A stretch of 64,000 bases of DNA from assembly GCA_949361645.1 (NCBI GenBank), contig OX442430.1, positions 5,196,543 to 5,260,542 on the forward strand, read 5' to 3'. The translations under genes were made by a program, and so were the position numbers. The stretch's first letter is position 1. Every line of letters starts with the position of its first letter. Origin of the DNA: Spongilla lacustris (Eukaryota; Porifera; Demospongiae; Spongillida; Spongillidae). Below, in pieces: positions 13,016-24,473 of this stretch. The notes beneath the pieces are model-generated. The model was not told the DNA's origin. It was given only the letters and a program-made list of their open reading frames with translations, and did not search any database.

Positions 13016-13157
13016 TTCTGTGCCCCATGCACGTCTGGCTGATCAATTAATGCAGTTTTAATTTTGAATTACGAATACAACTGAAATGCATAGCAAGGAA
13101 AAGTACTCAAGACAGAAACTTAATTGCCGCAGTGCAGCACATGTAATATGTTCCTCA

Positions 13158-14614
13158 TTACTGTAGGCCCAGGTCTCCTATCTCATTTTCACTGGAGCTG
13201 CTGGTGGACTGTTCTTCATTGTCTTCAAGGGTGCTAGTGTTATCATCCTCTCGTTCTGAGTGTTTCTTTTCTGAATTCTGCATCGACCTGAGCTGGTGAA
13301 TTTTCCTTGCTGCTTCGCGACACTTCTGGTTGCATTTCCTTTTCAAGATCTTTATGTCTAAACTGTTCGGACCAAAACGTTTCTTGACACAGTCTAAAAA
13401 TGATAATATATTATTTTAATTAATAGCTGGTCTCAAATTTCACATACCAATAAGCTTCTTCATTTTTTCCTTAGGCAATGCTGGTTTTTTGCTTCTCTGT
13501 GATTTAAAAACCAGTGACTTGCTCAGCTCCTCTTTTGTAAACATTGCATCTAGCAGTCCTAGTGCTGTTGTATATGGTGTTTCAGTGTTTATTTGACTCA
13601 AGTCTATGCCATCTGATCCATCTTGACAACGCTCCTATATTTTAGGAATTGCATAATTACGTGAAAATGATAAACATCACTTGCATGCCTTCAACAAAAT
13701 TTTCTTTATTTCTTTTAGCTCATTTTCTATAGATTGTAATCTTGTCTCTAGAGGCTGGAAATTAAATATGTCACTGCATGTGAACCAGATATGTAACATA
13801 CTGCAGGAATTGAATGTCCAGTTTGTCTAAGTGGGTGGGGTTCAGATGACCTGCCATAATCTGCCTGTAGTTCCTGCACGTAATATAACCATGAAGTTTG
13901 TATTTTCTGATCAGGTACATGTAATGTACATACAAATCTTACATGCAGCACAACAGTTACCTTGGCATTTTTAAGACCATTTCCAAGTACCCGGGGCCCA
14001 GACATTGAAGATGTACCTGGTTCTTCACTTTCACCTCGCAATTGCGAATTACTTGCCTGTCTTTCTGCCAATACATGATCTGCCTGCAGTGCATGTAATA
14101 AGTTTGCATTCTATCAAGCACATGCAAATCTTACTTGCAAACCAGCTGTTCCCTTGGCTTTTTTAAGAACATCAGATACAGTTTTAAGTACCTTTTTGTT
14201 CATTCGGCACGACTTTTTCTTCCCAAATCCAGATGGTGAGTCTGCTTCTTCACTTTCCCCACTCATTAGCAATCCACCTGCCTGATTTTCAACTGCGTGT
14301 AATTGATCCTCTGCTGGAGCAGCAGATGAGGATTTTGATCTCTTCCTTTTTTCTGAATAAAATGATACAAAATAATACAATGCATATTTGCACCAAAATG
14401 TCATACCACAAAATGATACAAACTGAACAGGATATTCTTTTCCATGATCACTGAGCAAGAGATCAGCTCTTTCGTTAAAATCATATTTTGAAATTGGGAT
14501 GAGGTTAGGCTTCAGTAGTGCGGCAATTTTAACTTTCCTGAATTCGCCTGTTTGTGCACACTTCACTATAACAGTTCCTGATGTACAATACATCATATGC
14601 ATAAGTGCCAGCAC
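13158..14614 (-). CDS. BEN-domain protein of the transposon, seven exons
   Basis: Minus-strand exons, in coding order: 14614-14407, 14352-14135, 14083-13961, 13873-13802, 13754-13689, 13634-13448 and 13393-13158, in one frame, giving 369 residues. The N-terminal exon forms a small globular segment (GTVIVKCAQTGEFRKVKI...YPVQFVSFCG). The middle is a serine- and lysine-rich linker with KKAKGTAGLQ- and LKNAK-like stretches. Exon 5 is a short coiled coil (LQSIENELKEIKKILL). Exons 6-7 carry a BEN-like domain at about residues 240-320 (LLDAMFTKEELSKS, KKPALPKEKMKKLI, then IKILKRKCNQKCREAARK), followed by an acidic tail. BEN domains bind DNA and proteins, so a role at the subterminal repeats is likely (inference). 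The donor after exon 5 reads GCATGC rather than GT, so this copy uses a GC donor or is damaged there. The first intron is 54 bases, in frame and open, so its removal is optional for the frame. Confidence 0.75.
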
Positions 14615-15586
14615 GTAATTACATAATATTACTATTATACGAGAATTGCATGCAAATTAAACAAGTGTGGCCGCCATGCATGGTGGCTATTGCGGGTACT
14701 GCTCCGTTGCATCTAGTTATTGCATGCTATAACTAGCTGGCATGCTATAACTAGCTGGCATGCTATAACTAGCTGGCGGCTAGCTGCGAATAATAATATT
14801 ATTTACGTACTATATAAAATGATCGTTAATTACGTTGTACGTGTAATTGTTTTGGCGGGCACACGCACGGTGGTACTTTTTACAACGCATTATTTCGTCG
14901 ACCAGCTGGCAGCTAGAGCGTAAAAATCGGACAATTCAGCTAGGTACATAACTATCTATCCAGATATGGTGCAGATCAGCGCATCACATATCATGTTTTT
15001 AACGTACGCCTAGCTAGAGATGCAAACCTGTGTTATATTGGTGATTACATATATACATGTACTTGACAAATCTGTATAAGCTTAGCTGTGCGTACACTTG
15101 TACATTCACAGCTGAAGCCAGCGTTTGTCACACAATATAAAAGCCACAATGTATATTCATGTTTGTATTCTTGTATGTTATAACCACTAACTGTTTTCAT
15201 CCAGTGGATTAATTTCTTCAAGCGTTTCGCGGAGCTTACTGCTGGGTTGTCGACAGCGCTTTCCAAGTGTGGCCATTGGATCGTGATCGTGAGCACGTTT
15301 CTTTTTCAAGTGACTGCACGTGACACGCGGTAATTGTTTATTTAAATTCATAGAAGTGAATTTCATTATGCATAGATGCCATAATTATTTTTTTTCCCTG
15401 CATGTAAAAACTTCCAGCAATATCAGGACACACGCGCGTGGATTAAAAGCTTGTGTTAGATGCATGCATACATTGACTGTGTACTAGATGCACTAGGAAT
15501 GATATATAACTAGGTGTATGATTATTAATTCAAGTTAGCATGATATGGTTACCATTTTTTTTATTCTCAGTCTTTCATTGAAAGAG
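14615..15586. promoter_or_regulatory. Divergent promoter region between BEN and transposase genes
   Basis: About 970 bases separate the two start codons. The stretch contains three exact tandem copies of an 18-base unit (14723-14776) and many TAGCTAGC/GCTAGC motifs. An acceptor-like TTTTTTTTATTCTCAG ends at 15570, just before the transposase start, so the transposase mRNA may have a 5'-leader intron. An 83-codon minus-strand open frame (15045-15296) lies here without recognisable motifs. Confidence 0.5.
14723..14776. repeat. Three 18-bp direct repeats in the transposon promoter
   Basis: CATGCTATAACTAGCTGG occurs three times back to back at 14723, 14741 and 14759. Position in the divergent promoter suggests regulator or transposase binding sites (inference). 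Confidence 0.85.
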
Positions 15587-18555
15587 ATGTCTCGATCCAG
15601 AGGTCAGTATAAGCTATATTTAAGGAATTCCTACAAGAGGATACCTAAATCCACTGTATCAAGTAGGAGAAAAAAGCAGTAAGCTTTGAGGAGTTTTGTA
15701 TGAATTCTAATACAACTCTATGCATATATATATTGTCTTCAGTGCATGCCATGCATCATGCAGCATAATGCATTTTGACAACTACATCCAGCACAAATGT
15801 TTATTTATTATAATCATCAATTCCCCTTCATTTATTATAACATTTATAGTGGTAAGTTACTTGATCAACATAAATGTGAATGATAATTTCATTTCAGCTT
15901 ATTGCATGCAGCGCAGAGAATTTTTGCAGATATTGCTACATCAACTATAAGTGCAGCTGCTTCAGAGTTAGGTACATGTACCACTAATACCATTCTCGTT
16001 GTGAAATCTTAATACTTGGTGCATTTGGAATTAGATGAGAATCCATCTGTAGCAGAAATTCCTTTGACTTATTCTGATTCTCATGGTAGGTTATTGTATA
16101 GTATTGAAATTAAATTCACATGCTACACTACATGCCAAAATAACTGCATCTTTCCATTGTACATTTAGTGGCTGCATCTGACTGTGGTATGAATTTTGAT
16201 GCTGTATTTGATGATGTTCTTCATGCCATTCAAGGTATATATAAGGTTAAAGATTGCTATGCTACTCATATTACTACATTATAGATCATCAAAGCATGGA
16301 GAGTGGTCCTGACCCACTTCAAGTTCATGCATATGTAGACTACAAATGTTTACAACAGCCTATTTATGATCATGCCAGAGTTAGTGTACTAGGGGCATAC
16401 TGTACAATTATGCAGTATGCTATAGCAAATAAGGTGCCATATACAGCTATTGATGGGCTTCTTAAACTTCTTCAAGTGTTGTGTCCCAAACCGAACCTAC
16501 TTCCAAAGAGTTTTTACAAAGTAAAAAAGTTCTTTAAACAATTTAACACCAACACAATTTTGAAAAAGGTTTGTTGTAAGTGTTCATCTATTGTTGAGGA
16601 TGGTTTAAATGTTTGTGACAAATGTGGTATTCTACAAGGCAATGTTGGTCAGCTTGCACACATACCCATTAGCAAAGCTCTCCAGACCATTGTATCAAGT
16701 AAGTTATAATACCAGTTACACTATAAAGTTAATTATCCTTTTCATAGATCATTGGAATGAAATAACAGTTCCTAATATCCATGACACAACAAATATAATT
16801 AGTGATATCTGGACAGCTGATGGTATTAAACAGCATGATATATATTTTTCTGTTAAGGGCAATCTTGGTCTAAGCATTTTTACAGATGGAGTTCCACTTT
16901 TTAAATCGTCATCAATGACCTTTTGGCCAGTTTATGGAGTGATACTGAATTTGCCACCATCAATTCGAAACAACTCAGCCAATATTATGCTGCTTGCACT
17001 ATGGTGTGGTTCAATGAAACCTTCAATGCAACTATTGTTCGAGCCGGTTGTTGATGCATTAAATTCTTTGCATTCTAATGGAATTGAAATTCATACACAT
17101 GAAGGTCTAAAGGTAGTTCATATTAAAGTGCTGACCTGCATATGTGACACAATAGCTAAAGCCCCAGTTATGGGCATTAAACAATTCAATGGCATCTGTG
17201 GATGTCCTGTGTGCATTCATCCTGGAAAACGTTTAAGGAATGGGTCACGTATTTATCTTCCAGACCATGAATATGCACTGCGAACACATGGGGAGATGTG
17301 TGAGATTGCAGTAGAGGTTGAACGCACTGGTACATCTGAACAAGGTGTTTTGTGTACTTCACCACTATCACAACTTATTGGATTTAACCTCATTGATGGT
17401 ATTCCTATTGATTACATGCATGCAGGTCCTGAAGGTATTGTAAAGAGACTAATGAGCTGTTGGTTTGATAAGTCAAACCATATGAAAGCTTTTTATCTAG
17501 GAGCTGAATTGAATTCTATAGATTCTGTATTTGTAAAATTGAAGCCACCACATGACTTTACCAGGGCCCCTCGAAGTATTTCAAAACATAGAAAGTACTG
17601 GAAGGCATCTGAGTTTCGAAACTGGGTACTATTTTACTCTCTTCCACTCCTTCTTAATAAACTTCCTCCACTTTACTATCATCATTATGCTCTACTAGTA
17701 TCTGCGATGCATTTACTTCTTCAGCAAGATTTAAATAGAAACGAGATTGATGCAGCTGAAGTAATGCTTAAAGATTTTTGTTCTCTCCTGCCTGAACTGT
17801 ATGGGGAAGCTAACTGTACGATCAATGCTCATCTACTTCTGCATTTAACACATTATGTTCGGCTGTGGGGACCTTTATGGACACATTCTGCATTTGGTTT
17901 TGAAAACAAAAATGGAATTGTTAAGAACCTATCACATTTGAAATTCCAAGTTTTAAATCAGATAATTTTCATTGTTGAAGTTGAGCAAACATTACAACTT
18001 GTGCACCATAAAATTGCTCAGTATGAGGATAACATAACTATGAATTTCATTAATGAATGCAGTCATTTCATACCATCTGATCTTGAAGAACTAGACAAAC
18101 ATGTGTATTTATTTCCAACTTCCTTTCAATATAGTACTGAAGGATACAACATATATGGAAAATTGTTAAAGGATGGACTTATCTTTTATGCTCAAAATTT
18201 CAGCAAGTCAGCAAAACACGAAAGTTCTGTATGCTATTACAAAGACACCAATGGCAAGAGGAGGTATGGTATAATATTGGGATTCATCACGATGAACCCT
18301 CCTAGTGCTATAGTGAGACCATTCAAGGTTAAGACACAATCATTACTGTCTGTTGCTGGTCCAGCTTGTAGAGACACCCTTCAGGTGTACAAAGATGAGG
18401 ACATTTTAGGTGCATGTGACTTGTTTGTTGAAGTCACCGATGGAGAATGTGAGACCATAATTTCAATCTCTAGTATCATTACAAGAGCTGTATTAGTTCA
18501 GGTACATAATAAAACATATGCTATCAAGGAACCAAATAACTATGAACATCATTAA
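15587..18555 (+). CDS. Tnp2-type (CACTA/EnSpm-like) transposase, six exons
   Basis: Exons 15587-15678, 15898-15971, 16035-16085, 16169-16234, 16285-16698 and 16748-18555 join in one frame with GT-AG introns, giving 834 residues and TAA. The N-terminus is basic (MSRSRGQYKLYLRNSYKRIP). A zinc ribbon sits near 190-207 (C-C-x-C...C-x2-C, CDKCG). The Tnp2-like catalytic region follows: FTDGVPLFKSSSMTFWPVYG near 277, NLPPSIRNNSANIMLLALW, the cysteine pair CGCPVC-x-HPGKR near 384, and IPIDYMHAGPEGIVKRLM near 453. A C-terminal DUF4218-like part contains LWTHSAFGFENKNGIVKNL. Family members cut and paste DNA by an RNase H-fold nuclease; the acidic triad was not fixed here beyond two candidate aspartates. 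No internal stop or frameshift was found, so the copy may be active. The strongest alternative is another transposase family with the same fold. Confidence 0.85.
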
Positions 18556-18924
18556 TGTTCAAAGTCTGAGCACAAGTTGAATGTCTTCTTCGCATTGTAC
18601 TATACATGTTTTGTTTTATTATCATATCAATATCCATCACTTTCCTTCACTTGACTCTAGTTGAGATCTACAAAGGCAATCACCAGCTGCTAAAAGGCAC
18701 ATGTGCATGGGATTTTTCTGCAAAGGCATATCCACATTTATTACCATATATGCTGGGTAGTATAAGGATCGTGCATGTCTGAATAGCTGGCATGAAACAT
18801 TCATAATCAATCATGAAAGACTTCTTACATTAAAATTGTAATGTGCCATACTTTAACACTTGCTACAGCATGCAGGTGCTAAACATAATTAATTAATCCA
18901 ATGAAATTATTCCATTCAAGATTA

Positions 18925-19044
18925 GCATGCATGATCCATGCATGGTCATGCATGGCTTTTAGCACCTTGAAAGTAGCTCCATGCATACCATGAAACATCA
19001 TGCATGAAACATGCATGATCATGCAAGACACTTTTCCTTGGGTG
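18925..19044. repeat. Right terminus and subterminal repeats of the two-gene transposon
   Basis: CATGCATGATCC, CATGCATGGTCATGCATGG and CATGCATGATCATGC motifs precede TTCCTTGGGTG, the reverse complement of the left terminus. The arrangement mirrors 12759-13015. Confidence 0.65.
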
Positions 19045-20569
19045 CACGCTCACTGCCGATCTTACGGTGAGCGTCGGCCCGACTTTGGTGCTGAAGCCTA
19101 TGGGACTAACTACTTCAGTACTATAACTTTTCAACTTATCTGACGTCCGACCTCCTGTATAAGTGTGCTGTCTATCTCCGCGTAGTAATAGTGCTGAAAT
19201 TATTGGCGCAAATTAATACTAAACGCGTAATTTGCTAATACTATTCACGATAGATCATTTGGTGTAAGGACATGTACCAGACTATTCCCTGAGCCCAGAA
19301 CATGTGCAAAGGGTGCACAAACATGCGGACAACACTTCTCAATGACTTTATGCTAGGCCTAGGGTTACTACTATCTCACCTGACCCATCATATGGAGAAA
19401 TTGCCCATACATAGGCGGACATTTAGCACTTTTTTTTCAAATTGATTTTTAACACATGTACTAAGTACGATAAATCGGTCTGATTGTGAATCTGTAATTT
19501 ATAGATTTATATCATGAGCCATTCTTGTACAAAAATCAAGACAAAAAATTAATTTCTACCGCACTAATTTATTCGTAAAGTAGACATGTTACGTAACATT
19601 TATTAACAATTATGTCATTTATCAATAATGTTTTTAATTAATGGCCTAGCTCACGAGACGCATACAAAGCCGATGACGTATTACTAATACTAAGTAAGTA
19701 AAAGTAATTGTAGCTCCCGTAAACACAGATTGAACACGCACCGCAGATGACCGAAAGGGATGATGTTGGCTTCGTCCAAAGTGGCCGGTCCGCAATTACT
19801 AGTAGTTCACGACGGGAGACCGAGTCCCAATCGGGGCCAACTCCCAACATGTCATCATATATGCTCCGCCATGCATATTTACCCATCCTTTCAATATTGG
19901 CCGGGTGCAGCGTCCGTTGTGCACGTCACGCCACCAGCACTTTTTATGCCACCTTTCTATGCGGCAATATTCATTATTGCCATGAAGCCTCGATCGCGAT
20001 CATCGCGGGCAACATATCGTAAAAGCAGAGATAATATAAAGCGATACTTCCTATGCTATTACATTTATAGTTTCTCTTAGCCCCTTCTGTAGTCAATCAT
20101 CGACTCAATGTGATATGGGAGATGTAAACGATGGGCGGACCGGCAGCGTGGGCGTTTCTCTAGAGCCGAACACATTGGCAAGCTAGAACCCGTACTTCAC
20201 GTTTATTTCATGTCAAGATATCGAACTTCTTATAGGTTAATACATCTACCGTAGTGATCAGGTCGACGGGTCATGCTGCCCTTCCTCATCACTGAGTTAC
20301 TAGTACGTTTACAAATTGACAATAACCACAAAGACCCTGCTGCTCATCGGATGGCTATCACAGTTACAAGCAAGTCTAGTGTCATATTATGAGCACCAAA
20401 CAAAACAAAAAAAGATAAGTGCCTAAGTAGCATCATATAGATACTTGATGGTAGCACATCTCCGTGGAAACAGTTGCAAACAGACATTTTTAAAAACAAA
20501 TTCGCAGCTCCTGATATTGAAACCTAGAGGAAAAAAGTGATGGTTATGCATCAGAACAAATGCCCCTAC
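19045..20569. other. No gene recognised
   Basis: Two overlapping open frames of 91 and 106 codons (19747-20080) lack motifs. RING-finger exons that would complete the RNF113-like gene upstream on the minus strand were looked for here and not found. Confidence 0.35.
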
Positions 20570-20682
20570 CATAAAACCAAAGCCCTCAGCATCATGCACA
20601 AAGCACACTCCATCCCCTCCCAATGCAAAGCTCAACCAAGGCATCAGGACTAGTGCTTGCCCAACAGGCCCCTGTCATTCAT

Positions 20683-20716
20683 TACCCCCCCCCCCCCCCA
20701 CACACACACACACACA
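20683..20716. repeat. Poly-C followed by (CA)n
   Basis: A run of cytosines leads directly into a CA dinucleotide tract. Confidence 0.9.
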
Positions 20717-20965
20717 TTCTGCACACAGTGTGTGGTTTGTATGACTTATACATGTAACTTCTCTGTATGGTTTCTACTAGAAAGGAGTACAGTGTAGGTG
20801 GTACGGAGGTGAAGAGGAAAGACACATGAACACTTAACCTTCAGTACTCACGATAAGTCTAAGTAGATACCATGCAGCCCTGGATCAAGCATAGCCTTGG
20901 GGGTGGGGGGGCCTTCTTCCCCCCCCTCCCCCATGGCATATGAAATGCCACCCCTCTGGCAGCAA

Positions 20966-20966
20966 T

Positions 20967-20998
<32 letters not shown>
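20966..20998. repeat. Long poly-C tract
   Basis: About 30 consecutive cytosines. It lies within the minus-strand RNF113-like intron-containing region. Confidence 0.95.
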
Positions 20999-21340
20999 GC
21001 CACACACGCTTCCGTTGATGATTACATATACCTGCGAGTAGATTACATGTTGTGTCATACGTAAAAAAAAGTCCGAATACTTGCTGACAAATGTCAACAA
21101 AGCGGTGGAGCACAACAAGGCATGTACAAATGTACCCCTTCGACTGCATCCCCTCCTCCCCCCCAGTTTTCGTGCGCCCTCTGGTAAAACCAAATTCATG
21201 TAGGTCCACGGTAGTCCTACATGCATAAGTACATGCCAGTAGTTAGATAGATGTACACATGTACATGTAGGTCTTGTAGATATGGTAGTCTTAGGTAGAG
21301 ACATATAAGTCCAGGTACATGTACAGGGTATGTTTATTTT

Positions 21341-21760
21341 ATGCCTAACATCAGATAAGGTTGTGGGTTCCTTTCAAGTTTAATTATATTCACAGCACAG
21401 AAGGGCAGATGATACATGTAGTTTGAAGGGAATACATGTAGACAAAAGACACAAGTAATTTTCAGTACTCAGGTAGGTACATGTAGGTCTATGTAGGTCC
21501 ATGTAGGGTTCATGCAGGGTAGGTCTATGTAGGTCCATGTAAGGGTTCATGCAGGGTAGGTCTATGTAGGTCCATGTAGGGGTTCATGCAGGGTAGGTCT
21601 ACATGTAGCTTCAGGGCAGGCAAGGTAGCAGCACTACATGGGCCTCTAACATCAGATAAGGTTGTGGGTTCCCCTTTCAAGTTTATTATAATCACAGCAC
21701 AAACCATGGGCAGATCTTAGGATTAAGAGTAGGTACATGTATGACAAAACCTTCAGTATT
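21341..21760. repeat. Local duplications and ~47-bp tandem repeat
   Basis: A block containing AACATCAGATAAGGTTGTGG occurs at about 21347 and again at about 21648. Between them, three to four copies of a roughly 47-base unit (AGGTCTATGTAGGTCCATG, GGGTTCATGCAGGGT) run from about 21485 to 21605. Confidence 0.75.
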
Positions 21761-21789
21761 CTGGTACATGTACATGTAAGAGCGTGTAT

Positions 21790-23550
21790 GGGCTGGTTAT
21801 TTAAAGTATGATGTATAGGCTGATGTATGGGGTATGGTGTATAAGCTGGTGTATGGGGTATGGTGTACAGGCTGGGGTATGGTGTACAGGCTGGGGTATG
21901 GTGTATAGGATGGTGTATGGTGTATAGGATGGTGTATGGTGTACAGGCTACTGTAGTGTATGGTGTACAGGCTGGTGTATGGTGTACAGGCTAGTGTATG
22001 GTGTACAGGCTGGTGTATGGTGTACAGGCTGGTGTATGGTGTATAGGCTGGTGTATGGTGTACAGGCTGGTGTATGGTGTACAGGCTAGTGTATGGTATA
22101 TAGGCTGGTGTATGGTGTACAGGTGTATGGTGTATAGGCTGGTGTATGGTGTATAGGATGGTGTATGGTGTATAGGCTGGTGTATGGTGTACAGGCTGGT
22201 GTATGGAGTATAGGTGTATAGGCTGGTGTATGGTGTACAGGCTGGTGTATGGTGTATAGGTGTATAGGCTGGTGTATGGGGTCTAGGCTGGTGTATGGTG
22301 TACAGGCTGGTGTATGGTGTACAGGCTAGTGTATGGTGTATAGGCTGGTGTATAGTGTATAGGTGTATAGGCTGGTGCATGGGGTCTAGGCTGGTGTATG
22401 GTGTATAGGCTGGTGTATGGTGTACAGGCTGGTGTATGGTGTACAGGCTGGTGTATGGTGTACAGGCTAGTGTATGGTGGTGTATAGGCTGGTGTATGGT
22501 GTACAGGTTGGGGTATGGTGTATAGGCTAGTGTATGGTGTATAGGCTGGTGTATAGTGTATAGGTGTATAGGCTGGTGCATGGGGTCTAGGCTGGTGTAT
22601 GGTGTATAGGCTGGTGTATGGTGTACAGGCTGGTGTATGGTGTACAGGCTGGTGTATGGTGTACAGGCTAGTGTATGGTGGTGTATAGGCTGGTGTATGG
22701 TATACAGGTTGGGGTATGGTGTATAGGATGGTGTATGGTGTATAGGATGGTGTATGGTGTACAGGCTAGTGTATGGTGTACAGGCTGGTGTATGGTGTAC
22801 AGGCTGGTGTATGGGGTCTAGGCTGGTGTATGGTGTACAGGCTAGTGTATGGTGTACAGGCTGGTGTATGGTGTACAGGCTGGTGTATGGTGTACAGGCT
22901 AGTGTATGGTGTATAGGCTGGTGTATGGTGTACAGGCTGGGGTATGGTGTATAGGATGGTGTATGGTGTATAGGATGGTGTATGGTGTACAGGCTAGTGT
23001 ATGGTGTACAGGCTGGTGTATGGTGTACAGGCTGGTGTATGGGGTCTAGGCTGGTGTATGGTGTACAGGCTAGTGTATGGTATACAGGCTGGTGTATGGT
23101 GTACAGGCTAGTGTATGGTGTACAGGCTGGTGTATGGTGTACAGGCTGGTGTATGGGGTCTAGGCTGGTGTATGGTGTACAGGCTAGTGTATGGTGCACA
23201 GGCTGGTGTATGGTGTACAGGCTAGTGTATGGTGTACAGGCTGGTGTATGGTGTACAGGCTGGTGTATGGGTTCTAGGCTGGTGTATGGGGTCTAGGCTG
23301 GTGTATGGTGTACAGGCTGGTGTATGGTGTACAGGCTGGTGTACAGGCTGATGTATGGTGTATATAGGTATAGGTGTATGGTGTACTGGCTAGTGTATGG
23401 TGTACAGGCTGGTGTATGGGGTCTAGGCTGGTGTATGGTGTACAGGCTGGTGTATGGTGTACAGGCTGGTGTATGGTGTACAGGCTAGTGTATGGTGTAC
23501 AGGCTGGTGTATGGGGTCTAGGCTGGTGTATGGTGTATAGGCCGGAGTAT
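21790..23550. repeat. 19-bp minisatellite, about 90 copies, with higher-order blocks
   Basis: The unit is GGTGTATGGTGTACAGGCT with variants (TATAGG, GGGGTCTAGG). Three units make 57 bases, so frames stay open for hundreds of codons on both strands; these are artefacts. Larger blocks repeat, for example around 22370-22500 and 22570-22700, and 22722-22900 and 22950-23100. This shows duplication of multi-unit segments. Confidence 0.95.
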
Positions 23551-23766
23551 GGGCAAACACATCATGCAAACACCAGCACATACCTACACAACACACCAGC
23601 ACACACCAGACACACCAACCTTCAAAGTCGCAGTAGCCTGCCTCCTTGTAGTCTTTGCAGATGTCAGGTTGGTACTCCCAAAGAACAGTACAGGGGACCT
23701 TTCCTAGGGGAGGGGAAAATGGCCCCTACATGTAGAATGCTGTCTGCACATTATCCCGCAATGGAT

Positions 23767-24167
23767 CCCCTACGAAAAAATCTTGGCATGACATGTTCCA
23801 AATTCATGCGTGATATGTTTTTGCAAGTGTTCCAGTTTTTCTAGAGCACTGTTGAACATGCTTGCATGTACATGTATGTCATTAAATTGCAGGCATATCA
23901 CTCTTCTAACTTGCACAGGATGAATAGTTTCTAAAAAGCGATTCCCCGATGAGGCATACCCGCTAATATGCTAAGGGATGTGCCACTTTATAACTTCTCG
24001 GGGGAACGCGTTTTAGAAACTCTTCAACCTGTGCAAGTTAGAAGGGTGATATGCCTGCAATTGAATGACATAAGCATGTTCAACAGTGCTCTAGAAAAAC
24101 TGGAACACATGCGACAACATATCACACATGAATTTGGAACATGTATGCCAAGATTTTTTTGTAGGGG
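23767..24167. mobile_element. Palindromic (foldback) MITE-like element
   Basis: The outer ends are CCCCTACGAAAAAATCTTGG and its near-complement. Arms of about 155-170 bases (23767-23937 and 24011-24167) are inverted copies with a ~70-base centre. Matches include CAGTTTTTCTAGAGCACTGT and GTGCAAGTTAGAAG in reverse orientation. No coding capacity and no clear target duplication. Confidence 0.8.
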
Positions 24168-24170
24168 AAG

Positions 24171-24352
24171 GTGTGCCCATTATGGTGTGCTCCTTTTAAA
24201 GTGTGCCCATTAAGGTGTGCTCCTTTTAAAGTGTGCCCATTAAGGTGTGCTCCTTTTAAAGTGTGCCCATTAAGGTGTGCTCCTTTTAAAGTGTGCCCAT
24301 TGAAGTGTGCTCCTTTTAAAGTGTGCCCTTTAAGGTGTGCTCCTTTTAAAGT
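24171..24352. repeat. 30-bp tandem repeat, six copies
   Basis: Nearly identical 30-base units composed of GTGTGCCCATTAAG and GTGTGCTCCTTTTAAA halves. The array abuts the palindromic element at 23767-24167. There are no spacers between copies, so it is not a CRISPR-like array. Confidence 0.95.
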
Positions 24353-24413
24353 GTGTGACATTTTCTGTACAGTTTATGTTCATGCATCGTGTGCTTGCTA
24401 CCATACATTGCAG

Positions 24414-24435
24414 ACACACACACACACACACACAA

Positions 24436-24472
<37 letters not shown>
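24414..24472. repeat. (CA)n microsatellite
   Basis: CA dinucleotide tract with one AAATA interruption. Confidence 0.95.

Positions 24473-24473
<1 letters not shown>

Larger units (their letters stand above)
12759..19044. mobile_element. Two-gene DNA transposon (Tnp2-type transposase plus BEN-domain protein)
   Basis: The outer ends are inverted copies of CACCCAAGGAA (12759-12769 and 19034-19044). Just inside both ends lie clusters of CATGCATGATCATGCATG-like repeats (about 12770-13015 and 18925-19030). The element encodes a BEN-domain protein leftward (13158-14614) and a Tnp2-like transposase rightward (15587-18555), with a shared ~970-base divergent promoter region. Both coding sequences are open across all introns. 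CACTA/EnSpm elements typically pair a Tnp2 transposase with subterminal repeats bound by a second protein, and this layout matches. No clear target duplication was found (left flank ACTGT, right flank CACGC), so the exact ends need checking. Confidence 0.75.

Noticed and set aside
12759..19044. Clear target-site duplication of the two-gene transposon
   Set aside because: Flanks ACTGT and CACGC do not match for 2-5 bases, so none is claimed.
21991..23199. 402-codon open frame on the minus strand (HTLACTPYTSL-type repeats)
   Set aside because: It is the 19-bp minisatellite read through; 57 bases hold three units, so frames stay open by arithmetic. No start context or domain.
24171..24352. CRISPR-like regular repeat
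   Set aside because: 30-bp units are directly adjacent without spacers, and the genome is eukaryotic.
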